Positions 18,782 to 27,505 of a stretch of DNA of 64,000 bases are shown here, piece after piece (the first letter of the stretch is position 1; the number at the start of each line of letters is the position of its first letter). A model generated the notes under the pieces. It was not told the DNA's origin. It made no database searches and worked only from the letters and a program-made list of their open reading frames with translations. The stretch is from Maridesulfovibrio bastinii DSM 16055 (GTDB lineage: Bacteria > Desulfobacterota > Desulfovibrionia > Desulfovibrionales > Desulfovibrionaceae), in NCBI RefSeq assembly GCF_000429985.1, contig NZ_AUCX01000006.1, positions 178,592 to 242,591 on the forward strand, given 5' to 3'. The translations under genes were made by a program, and so were the position numbers.

Positions 18782-19366
18782 CTATTTTAACCAACTTGCG
18801 CCCCACAGCAGGCCTAAGGGGATGGCCAAGTAGAGAAATGATGACAAATAAATTGCCACAAGATTTTTAAACTTAATCCATAAAGCACAAATAGGATTGA
18901 GTTCGAAAGATTTTCTTTCAGCCTTAACCAACTCTTCGTCAATTTTTAGATGATTAATATCTGCCTCTCGAAGCAGCTGTGAATACCTCTGTTGAAACCC
19001 CTCCTCAACAGATTTATTGGCCTTATCCAACTTAATATAAAGGGAAATTTCCTCATAGAGGGACTGGAATTTAATGCCAAACCGATGCAATTTTTCTGAC
19101 TCTATCAACAGAGAGCCCAAAGCAGACTGGTTGGCAATAACTAAGATCATCACCGAGGTAGTCATAGCTATAAACATGAGAACCTTTTCTGGAAAACCGA
19201 AACAGATATCAACCAACATGCAGAAGGTAAGTACAATTTGCGCAACCGAAAGGAAAGAGATGGTAAAAGTCAATGCTTGGTGTTTTTTATTAAGACGAGC
19301 TGAGGCATTATAGCGAGCCTTAGCAGTCATCCAAACCTTGTCATCTAGAGATTTAATAAAATTCAT
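18782..19366 (-). CDS. SLATT-like membrane protein, probable effector of an RT defence system
   Basis: 194 residues. Two adjacent membrane segments (about 31-54 and 62-83) follow a short amphipathic N-terminus, then a long charged helical region (about 85-160) and a third hydrophobic segment near the end (about 168-189). This is the plan of SLATT proteins, predicted pore-forming effectors of nucleotide- and RT-linked conflict systems. It lies downstream of the RT on the same strand after a structured 188-bp gap. A good ribosome site (GGAG) precedes the ATG. Family assignment is by architecture only. A role in abortive infection is inferred from known SLATT systems. Confidence 0.65.
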   Translation of the reverse strand: MNFIKSLDDKVWMTAKARYNASARLNKKHQALTFTISFLSVAQIVLTFCMLVDICFGFPEKVLMFIAMTTSVMILVIANQSALGSLLIESEKLHRFGIKFQSLYEEISLYIKLDKANKSVEEGFQQRYSQLLREADINHLKIDEELVKAERKSFELNPICALWIKFKNLVAIYLSSFLYLAIPLGLLWGASWLK

Positions 19367-19383
19367 TTTTGCTCCAAATTAGA

Positions 19384-19555
19384 AGGAGGGGAGTGCTAAA
19401 TTTAAAGTTATTTCCCACCTTAAGCTCTTCAAGCTAGGGGATCCAGTCTACTCGGGGCCTCCCCCCTTTCGACTCGCAGCAATTAAGCGATTAGATTAGA
19501 TTAGCCGATACCAAGCGAACTTGGCAGCGGGTATGGCCTAAGCCCCTCCCCTCCT
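19384..19555 (-). ncRNA. candidate structured RNA between RT and SLATT genes
   Basis: Perfect 10-bp inverted repeats (AGGAGGGGAG at the RT end and its complement at the SLATT end) bound 172 nt that fill the intergenic space exactly; the RT stop codon lies in the first arm. Inside, on the minus strand, are a CCAAG-TTCG-CTTGG tetraloop hairpin enclosed in a longer stem, three tandem TAATC units and GC-rich hairpins. The region is much more GC rich than the flanking genes. Paired ends recall retron and DRT non-coding RNAs, which serve as RT template. No homologue was recognised. Confidence 0.45.
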
Positions 19556-20939
19556 AAATATGGTAATCAACTCCCAAATCAGTCTCCATCTGATTAAGAA
19601 ATTTTCCTACATGATAGTCATAAAGCCGATCGATTTCGTCGGTGGAAAAAGAAACTTTTGCTAGCCCACGCCTTCTTAACCACCTGTGCTTTACTTCTAT
19701 ATCATCTGTTTCGTAGTCAAAAAAATACTCCGAGTCGCGCCAATTGTATTTCAATTCGAAATACGCGCGAGTAGCCTTTTTAACTTTTGGAAGGCTTCTA
19801 AAAAAAGAGCATCGGCCCAACTCACGGGCCACATGACTATCTATAATATTTAATTTACTCATGTCGTTGATTTCAGAAAAGTACTGTATCCAACCATATC
19901 TTTTGCTTTTAAATCTGGCTCCACTAATCTTGACATTTAAATCTTCAATAAAAGCCGCCTCAATATTCTCGATACCAAGCTGCCTTAGTTTTTCTTTTCG
20001 TCTATCTATTCCTATCGCCTTTCTCAAACGAACAAACATCATCGAAATAGACCGCAAGAATCTCTCGAAAGAGCTATCCCTAACAGATACGTACCCATTA
20101 ACAAATTTATACCCAAGAAAATCAAGATTGTTCAAGCTGCAGTCAAAACTTGATTTTTCTACATTCAATTCAAGCCTCAACTCCGAAAACAGCTCCAAAC
20201 ACTGCTCCTCAAAATCATCAACATCTGTGATGGCAACTATATCGTCGACATACCGATCATAATAGTTTGAAGAGCGCGTCAAAACCGCATCAAACTCTTC
20301 TAAATACGCCTCAGCAAGGATGTTCGATATTGGCAGCCCTTGAGGGACTCCATTTTTCTGCGACTCCTTGTATTTTGACCTTTCTTCCTTATGATATCCG
20401 TTGGGTACAGAGATATTATTGATAGCCTTCAACAGCAAACTAACCAACGCATCATCATTCATTTTAGTGCGAAGTATATCTTTCAATCTGTCACGGTTCA
20501 AATTATCATAAAAACCTTTAATATCTATCCTATTTAAAGACAACTTTTTCCCGCAAGTTCCAGAGCCTCCCATATAGTCTGATAGATTTCTTATTTTAAG
20601 ATTAGGGTGTTCGCGATTAACGAAATCCGGCATTACGTCCTGCAAAATTCTGTTAAGAGTTGTTAAGACCACTTTATCGCGCACGGTGGGTATAGAAATC
20701 ATCCGAGGGCGTTCGCAGGCAGATTTTACGATTAGCTTCTGCAAGTAGGGTGTAAACTTATAAGTCCCACTTATGCACTTCGAGCTGATTACTGAAAAAT
20801 GAAACTCTTTTTTCCGGTCAAAATCAACAATTGACATCCTATCAAGCCCCCGGCCAGACTTAGGCTTAACCTTAGACTCATAAATTTCTAACAACGCAGA
20901 AGTGTAGAAATATTCTTTATATTTTTCAGACAGTTGCAT
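19554..20939 (-). CDS. reverse transcriptase, probably defence-associated
   Basis: 461 residues. The RT fingers-palm region runs to about residue 310. RDKVVLTTLNRIL and SLNRIDIKGFYDNL are motifs 1-3, GVPQGLPISNILAEAYL (about 197) is motif 4, RYVDDIVAI (about 230) is the catalytic motif, and LNVEKSS followed by LDFLGYKF completes motifs 6-7. A C-terminal domain of about 150 residues is not recognised. There is no maturase, endonuclease or group II intron. Most retron and group II RTs have YADD; here it is YVDD. With the SLATT partner it resembles the 'unknown group' RTs used in phage defence. The ATG at 20939 has only a weak ribosome site. Confidence 0.85.
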   Translation of the reverse strand: MQLSEKYKEYFYTSALLEIYESKVKPKSGRGLDRMSIVDFDRKKEFHFSVISSKCISGTYKFTPYLQKLIVKSACERPRMISIPTVRDKVVLTTLNRILQDVMPDFVNREHPNLKIRNLSDYMGGSGTCGKKLSLNRIDIKGFYDNLNRDRLKDILRTKMNDDALVSLLLKAINNISVPNGYHKEERSKYKESQKNGVPQGLPISNILAEAYLEEFDAVLTRSSNYYDRYVDDIVAITDVDDFEEQCLELFSELRLELNVEKSSFDCSLNNLDFLGYKFVNGYVSVRDSSFERFLRSISMMFVRLRKAIGIDRRKEKLRQLGIENIEAAFIEDLNVKISGARFKSKRYGWIQYFSEINDMSKLNIIDSHVARELGRCSFFRSLPKVKKATRAYFELKYNWRDSEYFFDYETDDIEVKHRWLRRRGLAKVSFSTDEIDRLYDYHVGKFLNQMETDLGVDYHI

Positions 20940-21300
20940 AATAATCTAGGGTTGAAAATAAGTCATATTCAACGTGAGCACAAATAACCTAAATCTGGTA
21001 CACCTTTCACCCATCTAATTCAAGAGCTCAAGAGACAACAATGAGAAATGAGGCCACTTTATTGGACCACTGAGCAGCGTTTTTAAGGTGGGTAGCTTGA
21101 GAGACATCGGGGGACAAGTCCATCTAGAGTATACACAACGTGAACAATCTCAGCGAGCTAATTAGCTGTCGATCTAGAGTTTAATAAAGGTTAAATTGAC
21201 ACCCTGTTCTCCTAAGGTTTAACCACAAATAGTCTGGACTCAGAAAACCCAAAAGACCACCTGAAAACCGGTGGGTCTTTCATTTTAGAGATTCTATGTT
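20940..21300. other. non-coding upstream region of the RT gene
   Basis: No gene is seen. It contains a perfect palindrome AGCTAATTAGCT at 21156-21167 flanked by near-identical ATCTAGAGT elements at about 21123 and 21172, which could be operator sites for the RT promoter. A terminator lies at 21252-21280. Confidence 0.35.
21252..21280. terminator. bidirectional terminator
   Basis: AAAGACC-ACC pairs with GGTGGGTCTTT (one bulged base) around an 8-base loop, with CATTTT following on the plus strand and TTTTGGGTTTTC on the minus strand. It lies just after the stop of the coding remnant at 21301, whose original gene it may have ended. Confidence 0.6.
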
Positions 21301-21426
21301 TTACAGCTCTTTCTCTTTCTCAATCCACTTGTCCACCTGCGACGGATCATACGTCTCGAACTGATCAAGCAATCCGCACGGGTTGGAGTGATCTCCAGAT
21401 TGGTTCCACGTTAAGACATTAAAAAA
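21301..21426 (-). pseudogene. C-terminal remnant of an unrecognised gene
   Basis: An open stretch of about 41 codons on the minus strand with a protein-like end (CGLLDQFETYDPSQVDKW, then a charged tail and stop), closely followed by a terminator, but no start codon and a stop upstream at 21427. It reads like the 3' end of a gene truncated when the cassette was inserted. I do not recognise the parent. Confidence 0.35.
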
Positions 21427-21448
21427 TTAGTCCAGCTTGCCAAGCCGG

Positions 21449-21509
21449 TAGAATCAGCCTTGACCGCCGCTTCCGACACGGCAGTCAAGGCTGATTCCAG
21501 TTTAGAATG
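21449..21509. repeat. 61-bp direct repeat, right copy
   Basis: Identical to 18281-18341, including the long hairpin. It lies 18 bp beyond the stop of the DASS transporter gene and could act as that gene's terminator. Confidence 0.8.
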
Positions 21510-21526
21510 GCAGCAGGACCAATTGA

Positions 21527-22942
21527 CTAAATATAAAATATTGTCGCTACAATCATAGAGCCCAGATAGATCAATCCAAAAATCCCACCTAAAGCCCACC
21601 ATCTGGCCTGACTGATGAATCCCGCGCCATACCAGATAGGAGCAGGGCCTGTTGCATAGGGAGTGATTATTCCCATTACTCCAAGGGATGCAGCCAGCAT
21701 CAAAGTCAGCTTCGGCATGATTTCCGGTGAAATCATCGGTGAGGCTATAGCTATAAAAAGTGGCAGAAGTGCTGTGGTATGAGCTGTTGTGCTGGCAAAA
21801 AAGTAATGCAGCACAAAAAACAAAACGATAAGCAGAATAGCTACAGTACCGGGTGGCAATCCCTGTAGATAGATTGAGACAAGATCACCTATCCACTTAA
21901 GGATACCTGTTTTTTTCAAGCCGCTGGCCATGGAAACAAGTGTGGCAAACCACACCAGAACATTCCATGCGCCTTTGTTTCTGATAACATCCTCCCAGGT
22001 GATGATACCGCTAAGGACCATCAGTGAAAGCACAAACACAGCGGCGACGGTTCCGTTTACACCTATTTCTTTACCGAATATCCAGAAAAACAAAGCAACA
22101 ACGGCGTAGCCCAGCATCATCAGCTCTTTTCGGCTGATACTTCCCATTTCCAAGAGTTCTTGAGCAGCCCACTTTGGAGCCTCGGGAGAATGTTTCTGCG
22201 TTGGCGGATAGATAACAAAGGCCAGCCACGGAGTTATGATGAACAGCGGAAGCATCACCGGTATCATGGTTTTGGCCCATTCACCCCACTGAATGGTATG
22301 CCCGGTTCCCTGAGCAAACATGTCCACAGCCAGAAGATTTGGAGCAAGGGCGGTTAAAAACATGGAGCTGGTAACGCATGTAGAAGCAAATGCGACCCAT
22401 GTAAGATATGCGCCCATCTTTCTGGGTTCATTATCAGGGTATGAGCCGAACATTGGCGGTATATTACTGGCTACGGGATAGATTGTCCCTGCACTTCTTG
22501 CTGTATTTGACGGCATGAACGGGGACAGGATCAGGTCTGAAAAAGCTACGGCGTAGCCCAGTCCAAGGGTGTTTTTTCCTAGGTATCTTATCAACAGCAG
22601 GCTGATTCTTTTTCCAAGACCTGTTTTCTGATAGCCGAGGGCAAACATGAAGGCCGAAAAAATAAGCCAGATGACTCCATTGGAAAAACCGGACAAGGCC
22701 CAGTTGCGGTTTGCTGTCGCACCGGGAGCAACAAGACCGAGCATGGCAACGGTTGAGACTCCTATAAGTCCCACAAGAGCAGCTGGAACAGGTTCAACTA
22801 TAAGGCCCACGACCACTCCGATAAAAATGCTGAGAAAATACCATGCATCCGCTTGCAAGCCTTCCGGAGTAGGAATCAAGGCAATGAGAATAGCAACAAT
22901 CACCGGAGAAAATTTTTTCAGTAAATCCATAACAGCCACCAC
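21527..22942 (-). CDS. DASS-family (SLC13) dicarboxylate/anion transporter
   Basis: 471 residues with about 12 hydrophobic segments and the family hairpin motifs: SDLILSPFMPSNTARSAG (SNT signature) in the first half and ATGPAPIWYGAGF near the C-terminus. It is closest in style to CitT/TtdT/SodiT 2-oxoglutarate-malate or citrate-succinate exchangers and Na+-driven members. The true substrate cannot be told from sequence. The start at 22942 (VAVMDLLKKF) has a methionine four codons in (22930) as alternative. It is monocistronic, between the RT cassette and the nqr block. Confidence 0.85.
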   Translation of the reverse strand: MVAVMDLLKKFSPVIVAILIALIPTPEGLQADAWYFLSIFIGVVVGLIVEPVPAALVGLIGVSTVAMLGLVAPGATANRNWALSGFSNGVIWLIFSAFMFALGYQKTGLGKRISLLLIRYLGKNTLGLGYAVAFSDLILSPFMPSNTARSAGTIYPVASNIPPMFGSYPDNEPRKMGAYLTWVAFASTCVTSSMFLTALAPNLLAVDMFAQGTGHTIQWGEWAKTMIPVMLPLFIITPWLAFVIYPPTQKHSPEAPKWAAQELLEMGSISRKELMMLGYAVVALFFWIFGKEIGVNGTVAAVFVLSLMVLSGIITWEDVIRNKGAWNVLVWFATLVSMASGLKKTGILKWIGDLVSIYLQGLPPGTVAILLIVLFFVLHYFFASTTAHTTALLPLFIAIASPMISPEIMPKLTLMLAASLGVMGIITPYATGPAPIWYGAGFISQARWWALGGIFGLIYLGSMIVATIFYI

Positions 22943-23065
22943 CTGTTTTGATTTTCTGAGAACCAGACTTCACACCTAAGAAAACAGTCCTATAACCATT
23001 ATGCACATAATAATTAATTTTGGTCAACAAATTCCAATTCATGGTGGCTTCTTTCAAAAAATAAA

Positions 23066-23098
23066 TCCCCTGCTTTGCTTTTAAAACAAAACAGGGGA
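23066..23098 (-). terminator. terminator of the nqr-apbE-nqrM operon
   Basis: Stem TCCCCTG with CAGGGGA plus a TTTG/CAAA extension. On the minus strand it is followed by ATTTATTTTTT. It lies 40 bp after the ferritin-like gene. Confidence 0.8.
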
Positions 23099-23137
23099 CT
23101 CAGACTCTGAAATAGAGATTATCAGAATTATATCTGG

Positions 23138-23596
23138 TTACAAGGTCTCAATGTTGAGAGCGGCTTTAGCCATTTTAATTTTTTCACGTTCCTCAAGTTT
23201 AAGAAGATCCTCAAAAACAGAACTGACATCGTCAGGAACTTCCCTACCAAGCATGGCCTTGTAGGTATCAAGAATACATCCGTCAACTTTTATTGCTACT
23301 TCAATAGCTTCCTGAGCGGTCATATCTTCTTTGAGTTCAGCATCAAAAAACGGACTAAGGTCACATTCCTTGGCTGCGAACATCATCCAAGTATTTAGAA
23401 CGCGTTCCGAAACTTCTGACTCATAATCTGCCATGATGCAGGCTATATTTTCCTGATGCCGACTCATATATTCCAGAACAAGCTTGACTCTTTCTTTTTC
23501 AACCGACTCAGCGAGATTCTTGTAGAACGAACTTAATTTATGGTGAAAAGCTTTTGTCTGCTCTATCACATCCTTTGCAGTTTGAACCTGGGTCAT
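23138..23596 (-). CDS. ferritin-like/helical-bundle protein of unknown function
   Basis: 152 residues, nearly all alpha-helical by pattern: four long amphipathic helices with HHKLSSFYKNLAES, KLVLEYMSRHQENIA, QEAIEVAIKVDGCILDTYKAM and EDLLKLEEREKIKMAKA. The plan is like a rubrerythrin/ferritin bundle, but a full ExxH di-iron set is not evident; an EYMSRHQE sequence hints at a partial site. It is the last gene of the nqr-apbE-nqrM group, only 18 bp after nqrM. Function unknown. Confidence 0.6.
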   Translation of the reverse strand: MTQVQTAKDVIEQTKAFHHKLSSFYKNLAESVEKERVKLVLEYMSRHQENIACIMADYESEVSERVLNTWMMFAAKECDLSPFFDAELKEDMTAQEAIEVAIKVDGCILDTYKAMLGREVPDDVSSVFEDLLKLEEREKIKMAKAALNIETL

Positions 23597-23614
23597 ATTT
23601 TTCTCCCGGTCGCT

Positions 23615-23818
23615 TTATAAAAACGGCCTCGGTGAATTATTCTTATCATTGCATTTCTTATCGAAATCGTATTTCCCGCATCTGCATCCCGAACCATCAC
23701 CTGATTGAATACTGCCATGGCATGAACCGCGAATACAACCGCGTTTAAAAATGATTCCTACAGCCAGACCGGCAAAGGCAATCACAAAAATTATAGCTGT
23801 CAGCATAAGTGTCGTCAT
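23615..23818 (-). CDS. nqrM: NqrM, Na+-NQR maturation protein
   Basis: 67 residues. One N-terminal membrane helix (about 5-24) precedes FKRGCIRGSCHG and a later CRCG and C, giving the conserved cysteines of NqrM (DUF539). In Vibrio this protein helps insert the iron centre between NqrD and NqrE. Its place beside apbE and nqrF supports the call. Tail after residue 45 is low in complexity. Confidence 0.85.
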   Translation of the reverse strand: MTTLMLTAIIFVIAFAGLAVGIIFKRGCIRGSCHGSIQSGDGSGCRCGKYDFDKKCNDKNNSPRPFL

Positions 23819-23829
23819 AGAAGTACCCC

Positions 23830-24864
23830 TTAATTTAACTTTTCATGTTTGGGGAAATTCCCTGTTACGAACTCAGCGAACCCGTCAGAAGTCTTCACGA
23901 TGAAAAACGCAGGCAGATTCATTTTTTTTGCAAATTCAACGCCCTTCTCCGGTCCGAGAACCATTAGTCCCGTGGCCAGAGCATCAGCGCGGATGCAGGT
24001 GTCGTCCATAACACTCACTGAAACAAGTTTATGGGAAATCGGACGCCCTGTTGTCGGGTCGATGATATGGGAATACCGAATTCCGCCATCCTCAAAATAG
24101 TTGCGGTAATCACCCGAGGTTGCCATTGATTTATCAGTAAAAGCGATAACAGCTTCCACCGAGCGTTCCATGCTTACCGGTTTCTCCACAGCTATCCGCC
24201 ATAGAGAACCATCCGGTTTCATACCTCTGGTTCTTATTTCTCCGCCTATTTCAACCATAGAAGCGGTTACGCCCTGTTTTTCAAGCCAGTTGCTGACCTT
24301 ATCAACACAATACCCTTTGGCTATTGCAGCTAAATCCAGTGTAATATCAGGATTTAGTTTGCGTATTGCCGGAGGTTGTAAACGGGTTTCAATATACTGT
24401 GATCCCATTTCAGATATTGCTGTTTTAATTTCAGCTTCCGACGGAATTTTTTCAGGCCGTTTATCCGGTCCGAATCCCCATAAATTGACCAGAGGGGCAA
24501 TTGTTATATCAAAAACTCCCCCGGTTTCCCTGTTAACATCTTTCGCCGTCTGAACAACCTTTTCCATTTCTGCCGAAACCGGAAACCAGTCCGACTTCTG
24601 GTAGGCATTAAAACGTGAAAGTTCCGAATCCTTTTCAAAAAGTGACATTACCGAGTTTATGTCTGAAACGACCTTATCAATCCCTTTACTCAAATCATCA
24701 GCGGAGATTCCCTGCGGAACTCCGTAAGCGACAACAGAATAATATGTTCCTATCGCTTTTCCTTTGAGTCTCACTGGTTTTGACCCGTCACTGCAGCCAC
24801 CAAGCACTAGGATAAAAGCAAGCAGGACAAACCAGCTTCGGAATATTCCCGGCAACATCTTCAT
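23830..24864 (-). CDS. apbE: ApbE, FAD:protein FMN transferase
   Basis: A lipoprotein of about 344 residues: signal peptide with lipobox LVLGGC, then the ApbE fold with GTYYSVV, IGGEIRTRG, DLAAIAKGYCVDK, and SGDYRNYFEDGGIRYSHIIDPTTGRPI. It attaches FMN through a phosphoester to Thr in NqrB and NqrC. I chose the ATG at 24864, preceded by GGGAAG, rather than the longer frame to 24909, which adds 15 residues before a second start. It is in the nqr operon, 98 bp after nqrF. Confidence 0.9.
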   Translation of the reverse strand: MKMLPGIFRSWFVLLAFILVLGGCSDGSKPVRLKGKAIGTYYSVVAYGVPQGISADDLSKGIDKVVSDINSVMSLFEKDSELSRFNAYQKSDWFPVSAEMEKVVQTAKDVNRETGGVFDITIAPLVNLWGFGPDKRPEKIPSEAEIKTAISEMGSQYIETRLQPPAIRKLNPDITLDLAAIAKGYCVDKVSNWLEKQGVTASMVEIGGEIRTRGMKPDGSLWRIAVEKPVSMERSVEAVIAFTDKSMATSGDYRNYFEDGGIRYSHIIDPTTGRPISHKLVSVSVMDDTCIRADALATGLMVLGPEKGVEFAKKMNLPAFFIVKTSDGFAEFVTGNFPKHEKLN

Positions 24865-24962
24865 AAACTTCCCTTTCTCAAACCCATCAAAACTGATTGT
24901 TACTTTCACGGGCCGGGTAAAATCCCGGCCCGTATATTTACCACATATAGACTTTTTCCGTA

Positions 24963-26189
24963 TTAGCCGCCGAAATCATCAAACATGATGTTTTCTCTTT
25001 CAACGCCCTGCGAAATCAGCATATCAACAACGGCAGAAGCCATCATCGGCGGTCCGCACATATAGAATTCGCAATCTTCAGGTGCGGGATGCTGTTTAAT
25101 ATAGTTATCATACAAGACCTGATGAATAAATCCGGTACTGCCTGTCCAGTTATCCTCAGGAAGTGGATCGGACAAAGCAACATGCCAGCTGAAGTTGGGA
25201 TGCTCTTCGGCAAGTTTGTCAAACTCATCAACATAGAACATCTCACGCAGACTGCGGGCACCGTACCAGAAGCTGATCTTACGTTTTGTATCCAGACGTT
25301 TCAGCTGGTCGAAGATATGTGAACGCATAGGAGCCATACCTGCACCACCGCCGATAAAGATCATTTCAGCATCAGTATCACGGGCAAAGAACTCGCCGTA
25401 AGGACCTGAAATAGTAACTTTGTCACCGGGTTTTAGACCGTATATGAACGAGGACATCTGTCCGGGAGGGGCATCAGGAGCAAACGGCGGTGGTGGGCAT
25501 ACACGCACATTAAGCATGATGATACCCTTTTCACCGGGATAGTTTGCCATTGAATAAGCCCTGATGATCGGTTCTTTAACTACTGACGTATAACGCCAGA
25601 GGTTATATTTATCCCAGTCTTCCTTGAACTTCTCGCCGACTTCAAAATCCTTGTAGTGGATAGTGTGAGCCGGAGCTTCGATCTGGATGTAACCACCGGC
25701 GCGGAAGTCAACATTTTCTCCTGCCGGAAGCTCAAGGGTGAGTTCTTTAATAAAAGTAGCGCGGGAAATGTTGGATTTAACCGTGCATTCCCATTTCTTG
25801 ATATCAAAGATTTCAGCCGGGACTTCTATTTTCATGTCCTGCTTGACGTTTACCTGACAGGCGAGGCGGACTCCTTCACGGGCTTCACGCTTGCTTATAT
25901 GTGAAGTTTCCGTGGGCAGAATATCACCACCGCCTTCATGGACTTTGCATTTGCACTGTCCGCAGGAACCACCGCCACCGCATGCGGATGGAACGTAGAT
26001 TTCCTTTTCAGCCAGCGCGCCAAGCAATTTAGCTCCGGGTCTGACTTCAAGAGTCTTTTCCGGATCACCATTAATTTCAATGCTCACCTCGCCGCTCGGG
26101 ACAAGTTTAGCCCGGGCAAGCAGAATGAACACACACAGCGCAAGAACCACGCCGGTAAACATTACTACACCGAGTATTATTTCAACCAT
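24963..26189 (-). CDS. nqrF: Na+-NQR subunit F, NADH dehydrogenase
   Basis: 408 residues. An N-terminal membrane helix (about 5-25), a [2Fe-2S] domain with [14 protein letters not shown] and LACQV, an FAD domain with RAYSMANYP, and an NADH domain with [12 protein letters not shown] and the C-terminal CGPPMM and FDDFGG. It takes electrons from NADH into the complex. Normal length for the family. Confidence 0.96.
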   Translation of the reverse strand: MVEIILGVVMFTGVVLALCVFILLARAKLVPSGEVSIEINGDPEKTLEVRPGAKLLGALAEKEIYVPSACGGGGSCGQCKCKVHEGGGDILPTETSHISKREAREGVRLACQVNVKQDMKIEVPAEIFDIKKWECTVKSNISRATFIKELTLELPAGENVDFRAGGYIQIEAPAHTIHYKDFEVGEKFKEDWDKYNLWRYTSVVKEPIIRAYSMANYPGEKGIIMLNVRVCPPPPFAPDAPPGQMSSFIYGLKPGDKVTISGPYGEFFARDTDAEMIFIGGGAGMAPMRSHIFDQLKRLDTKRKISFWYGARSLREMFYVDEFDKLAEEHPNFSWHVALSDPLPEDNWTGSTGFIHQVLYDNYIKQHPAPEDCEFYMCGPPMMASAVVDMLISQGVERENIMFDDFGG

Positions 26190-26253
26190 GGTCTTTCACT
26201 TCCCATAGTTTGACTGTTCTCTAACAAGTGACGTCAAATAACGCCCGATACAC

Positions 26254-26862
26254 CTACATCTGGATTCCGGAAAAGGACAGGAAACCGAAGGACATAAGTC
26301 CAACAACAATAAAAGTGATTCCAAGTCCCTGAAGTCCTTCGGGCACATCCGAATACTTCATTTTTTCACGCACACCGGCCAGAACAACAATGGCCAAAGC
26401 CCAACCTATACCGGAACCGAGACCGAAGGTAACGGATTCCGCAAAGTTGTAATCACGTTCGACCATAAAGAGTGAAGCTCCGAGAATAGCGCAGTTAACT
26501 GTGATAAGCGGCAGGAAGATACCCAGCGCGTTATACAGCGATGGCACATACTTATCGAGAGCCATCTCCAGAATCTGGACGATCGCCGCGATAACACCGA
26601 TGTAGGAGATCAGTCCGACAAAGGTCAGGTCGGTATTATCAAAACCGGCCCATGCTAAAGCGCCTTCTCTCAGGAAGTAGTTATATAAGAGGTTATTGAC
26701 CGGCACTGTTATGGTCATAACAACGACAACAGCAACACCGAGTCCCAAGGCTGTTGCGACTTTCTTCGACACGGCAAGATAGGTGCACATGCCGAGAAAG
26801 AAAGCCAGAGCCATATTTTCAATAAAGATGGACTTAACAAAGATATTAATCAGATGTTCCAT
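26254..26862 (-). CDS. nqrE: Na+-NQR subunit E
   Basis: 202 residues, six membrane helices. The Cys-containing half-helices that hold the iron site with NqrD are recognised by [13 protein letters not shown] and [13 protein letters not shown]. RnfA is a close relative, but the presence of nqrA and nqrF fixes it as NqrE. It ends just 10 bp from nqrD on the other side. Confidence 0.94.
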   Translation of the reverse strand: MEHLINIFVKSIFIENMALAFFLGMCTYLAVSKKVATALGLGVAVVVVMTITVPVNNLLYNYFLREGALAWAGFDNTDLTFVGLISYIGVIAAIVQILEMALDKYVPSLYNALGIFLPLITVNCAILGASLFMVERDYNFAESVTFGLGSGIGWALAIVVLAGVREKMKYSDVPEGLQGLGITFIVVGLMSFGFLSFSGIQM

Positions 26863-26872
26863 GGCTCACTCC

Positions 26873-27505
26873 TTAGCGCTTGTTGCCTTTCTTCCGCTTG
26901 TCATAGACGTTTACCGACCAGATAAGCAGACCAATAATGAAAAAGGCACTGGGCGGAAGCAGCATAAGACCATTAGGTTCATACCAGCCGCCTTCGGAGC
27001 CGAGCTTTAATATACTGAGTCCGAAGATTTTGCCGGAGCCGAAAAACTCACGCAAAAGAGCTACAGTCATCAGTACAAGTCCGTAACCAAGGCCGTTTCC
27101 GAGTCCGTCAGCAAAGCTTATTTTCGGATCATTCTGCATGGCGAAAGCTTCAGCACGTCCCATAACGATGCAGTTGGTAATAATCAGCCCGACAAAAACC
27201 GAGAGCTGTTTACTTACTCCATAGGCAAACGCTTTCAGGAACTGGTCAACAATAATAACCAGCGTTGCGATGATGGTCATCATCGCGATGATACGTATGC
27301 TTGAAGGGATATGCTGTCTTATCGCACTGACAGAAGCATTTGATGCAGCGGTAACAAACATAACCGCGAGACTCATAACGAAAGCTGTTTCCAGCTTGGT
27401 GGTAACCGCAAGAGCGGAGCAGATACCCAGGATCTGCACTGCAATAGGGTTATCCTCCAGAATCGGTTTGAGAAGGACTTCCTTGAATTTAGCCATTTTG
27501 GTCAC
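26873..27505 (-). CDS. nqrD: Na+-NQR subunit D
   Basis: 210 residues, six membrane helices, with the paired motifs [16 protein letters not shown] and [16 protein letters not shown] containing the iron-binding cysteines. The start overlaps the end of nqrC by 17 bp. It is the inverted-topology partner of NqrE. Confidence 0.94.
   Translation of the reverse strand: MTKMAKFKEVLLKPILEDNPIAVQILGICSALAVTTKLETAFVMSLAVMFVTAASNASVSAIRQHIPSSIRIIAMMTIIATLVIIVDQFLKAFAYGVSKQLSVFVGLIITNCIVMGRAEAFAMQNDPKISFADGLGNGLGYGLVLMTVALLREFFGSGKIFGLSILKLGSEGGWYEPNGLMLLPPSAFFIIGLLIWSVNVYDKRKKGNKR

Larger units (their letters stand above)
18281..21509. mobile_element. RT-SLATT cassette flanked by 61-bp direct repeats
   Basis: An approximately 3.2-kb block between nifV and the DASS transporter. 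Its edges are two identical 61-bp direct repeats. Inside are the SLATT gene, the RT gene, a tmRNA-like segment and a fragment of another gene. No integrase or transposase is seen. The RT is richer in A/T and rare codons than its neighbours. The layout suggests that the block was inserted, or moved by recombination between repeats, into an ancestral nifV-transporter spacer. Confidence 0.6.

Noticed and set aside
18636..18833. 65-codon plus-strand frame near the SLATT gene
   Set aside because: It runs through the tmRNA-like segment into the SLATT gene in antisense and has no protein-like pattern.
19554..20939. Group II intron maturase or classical retron RT
   Set aside because: No maturase or endonuclease domain or intron RNA domains were seen, and the catalytic motif is YVDD rather than YADD; no msr-msd lies upstream.
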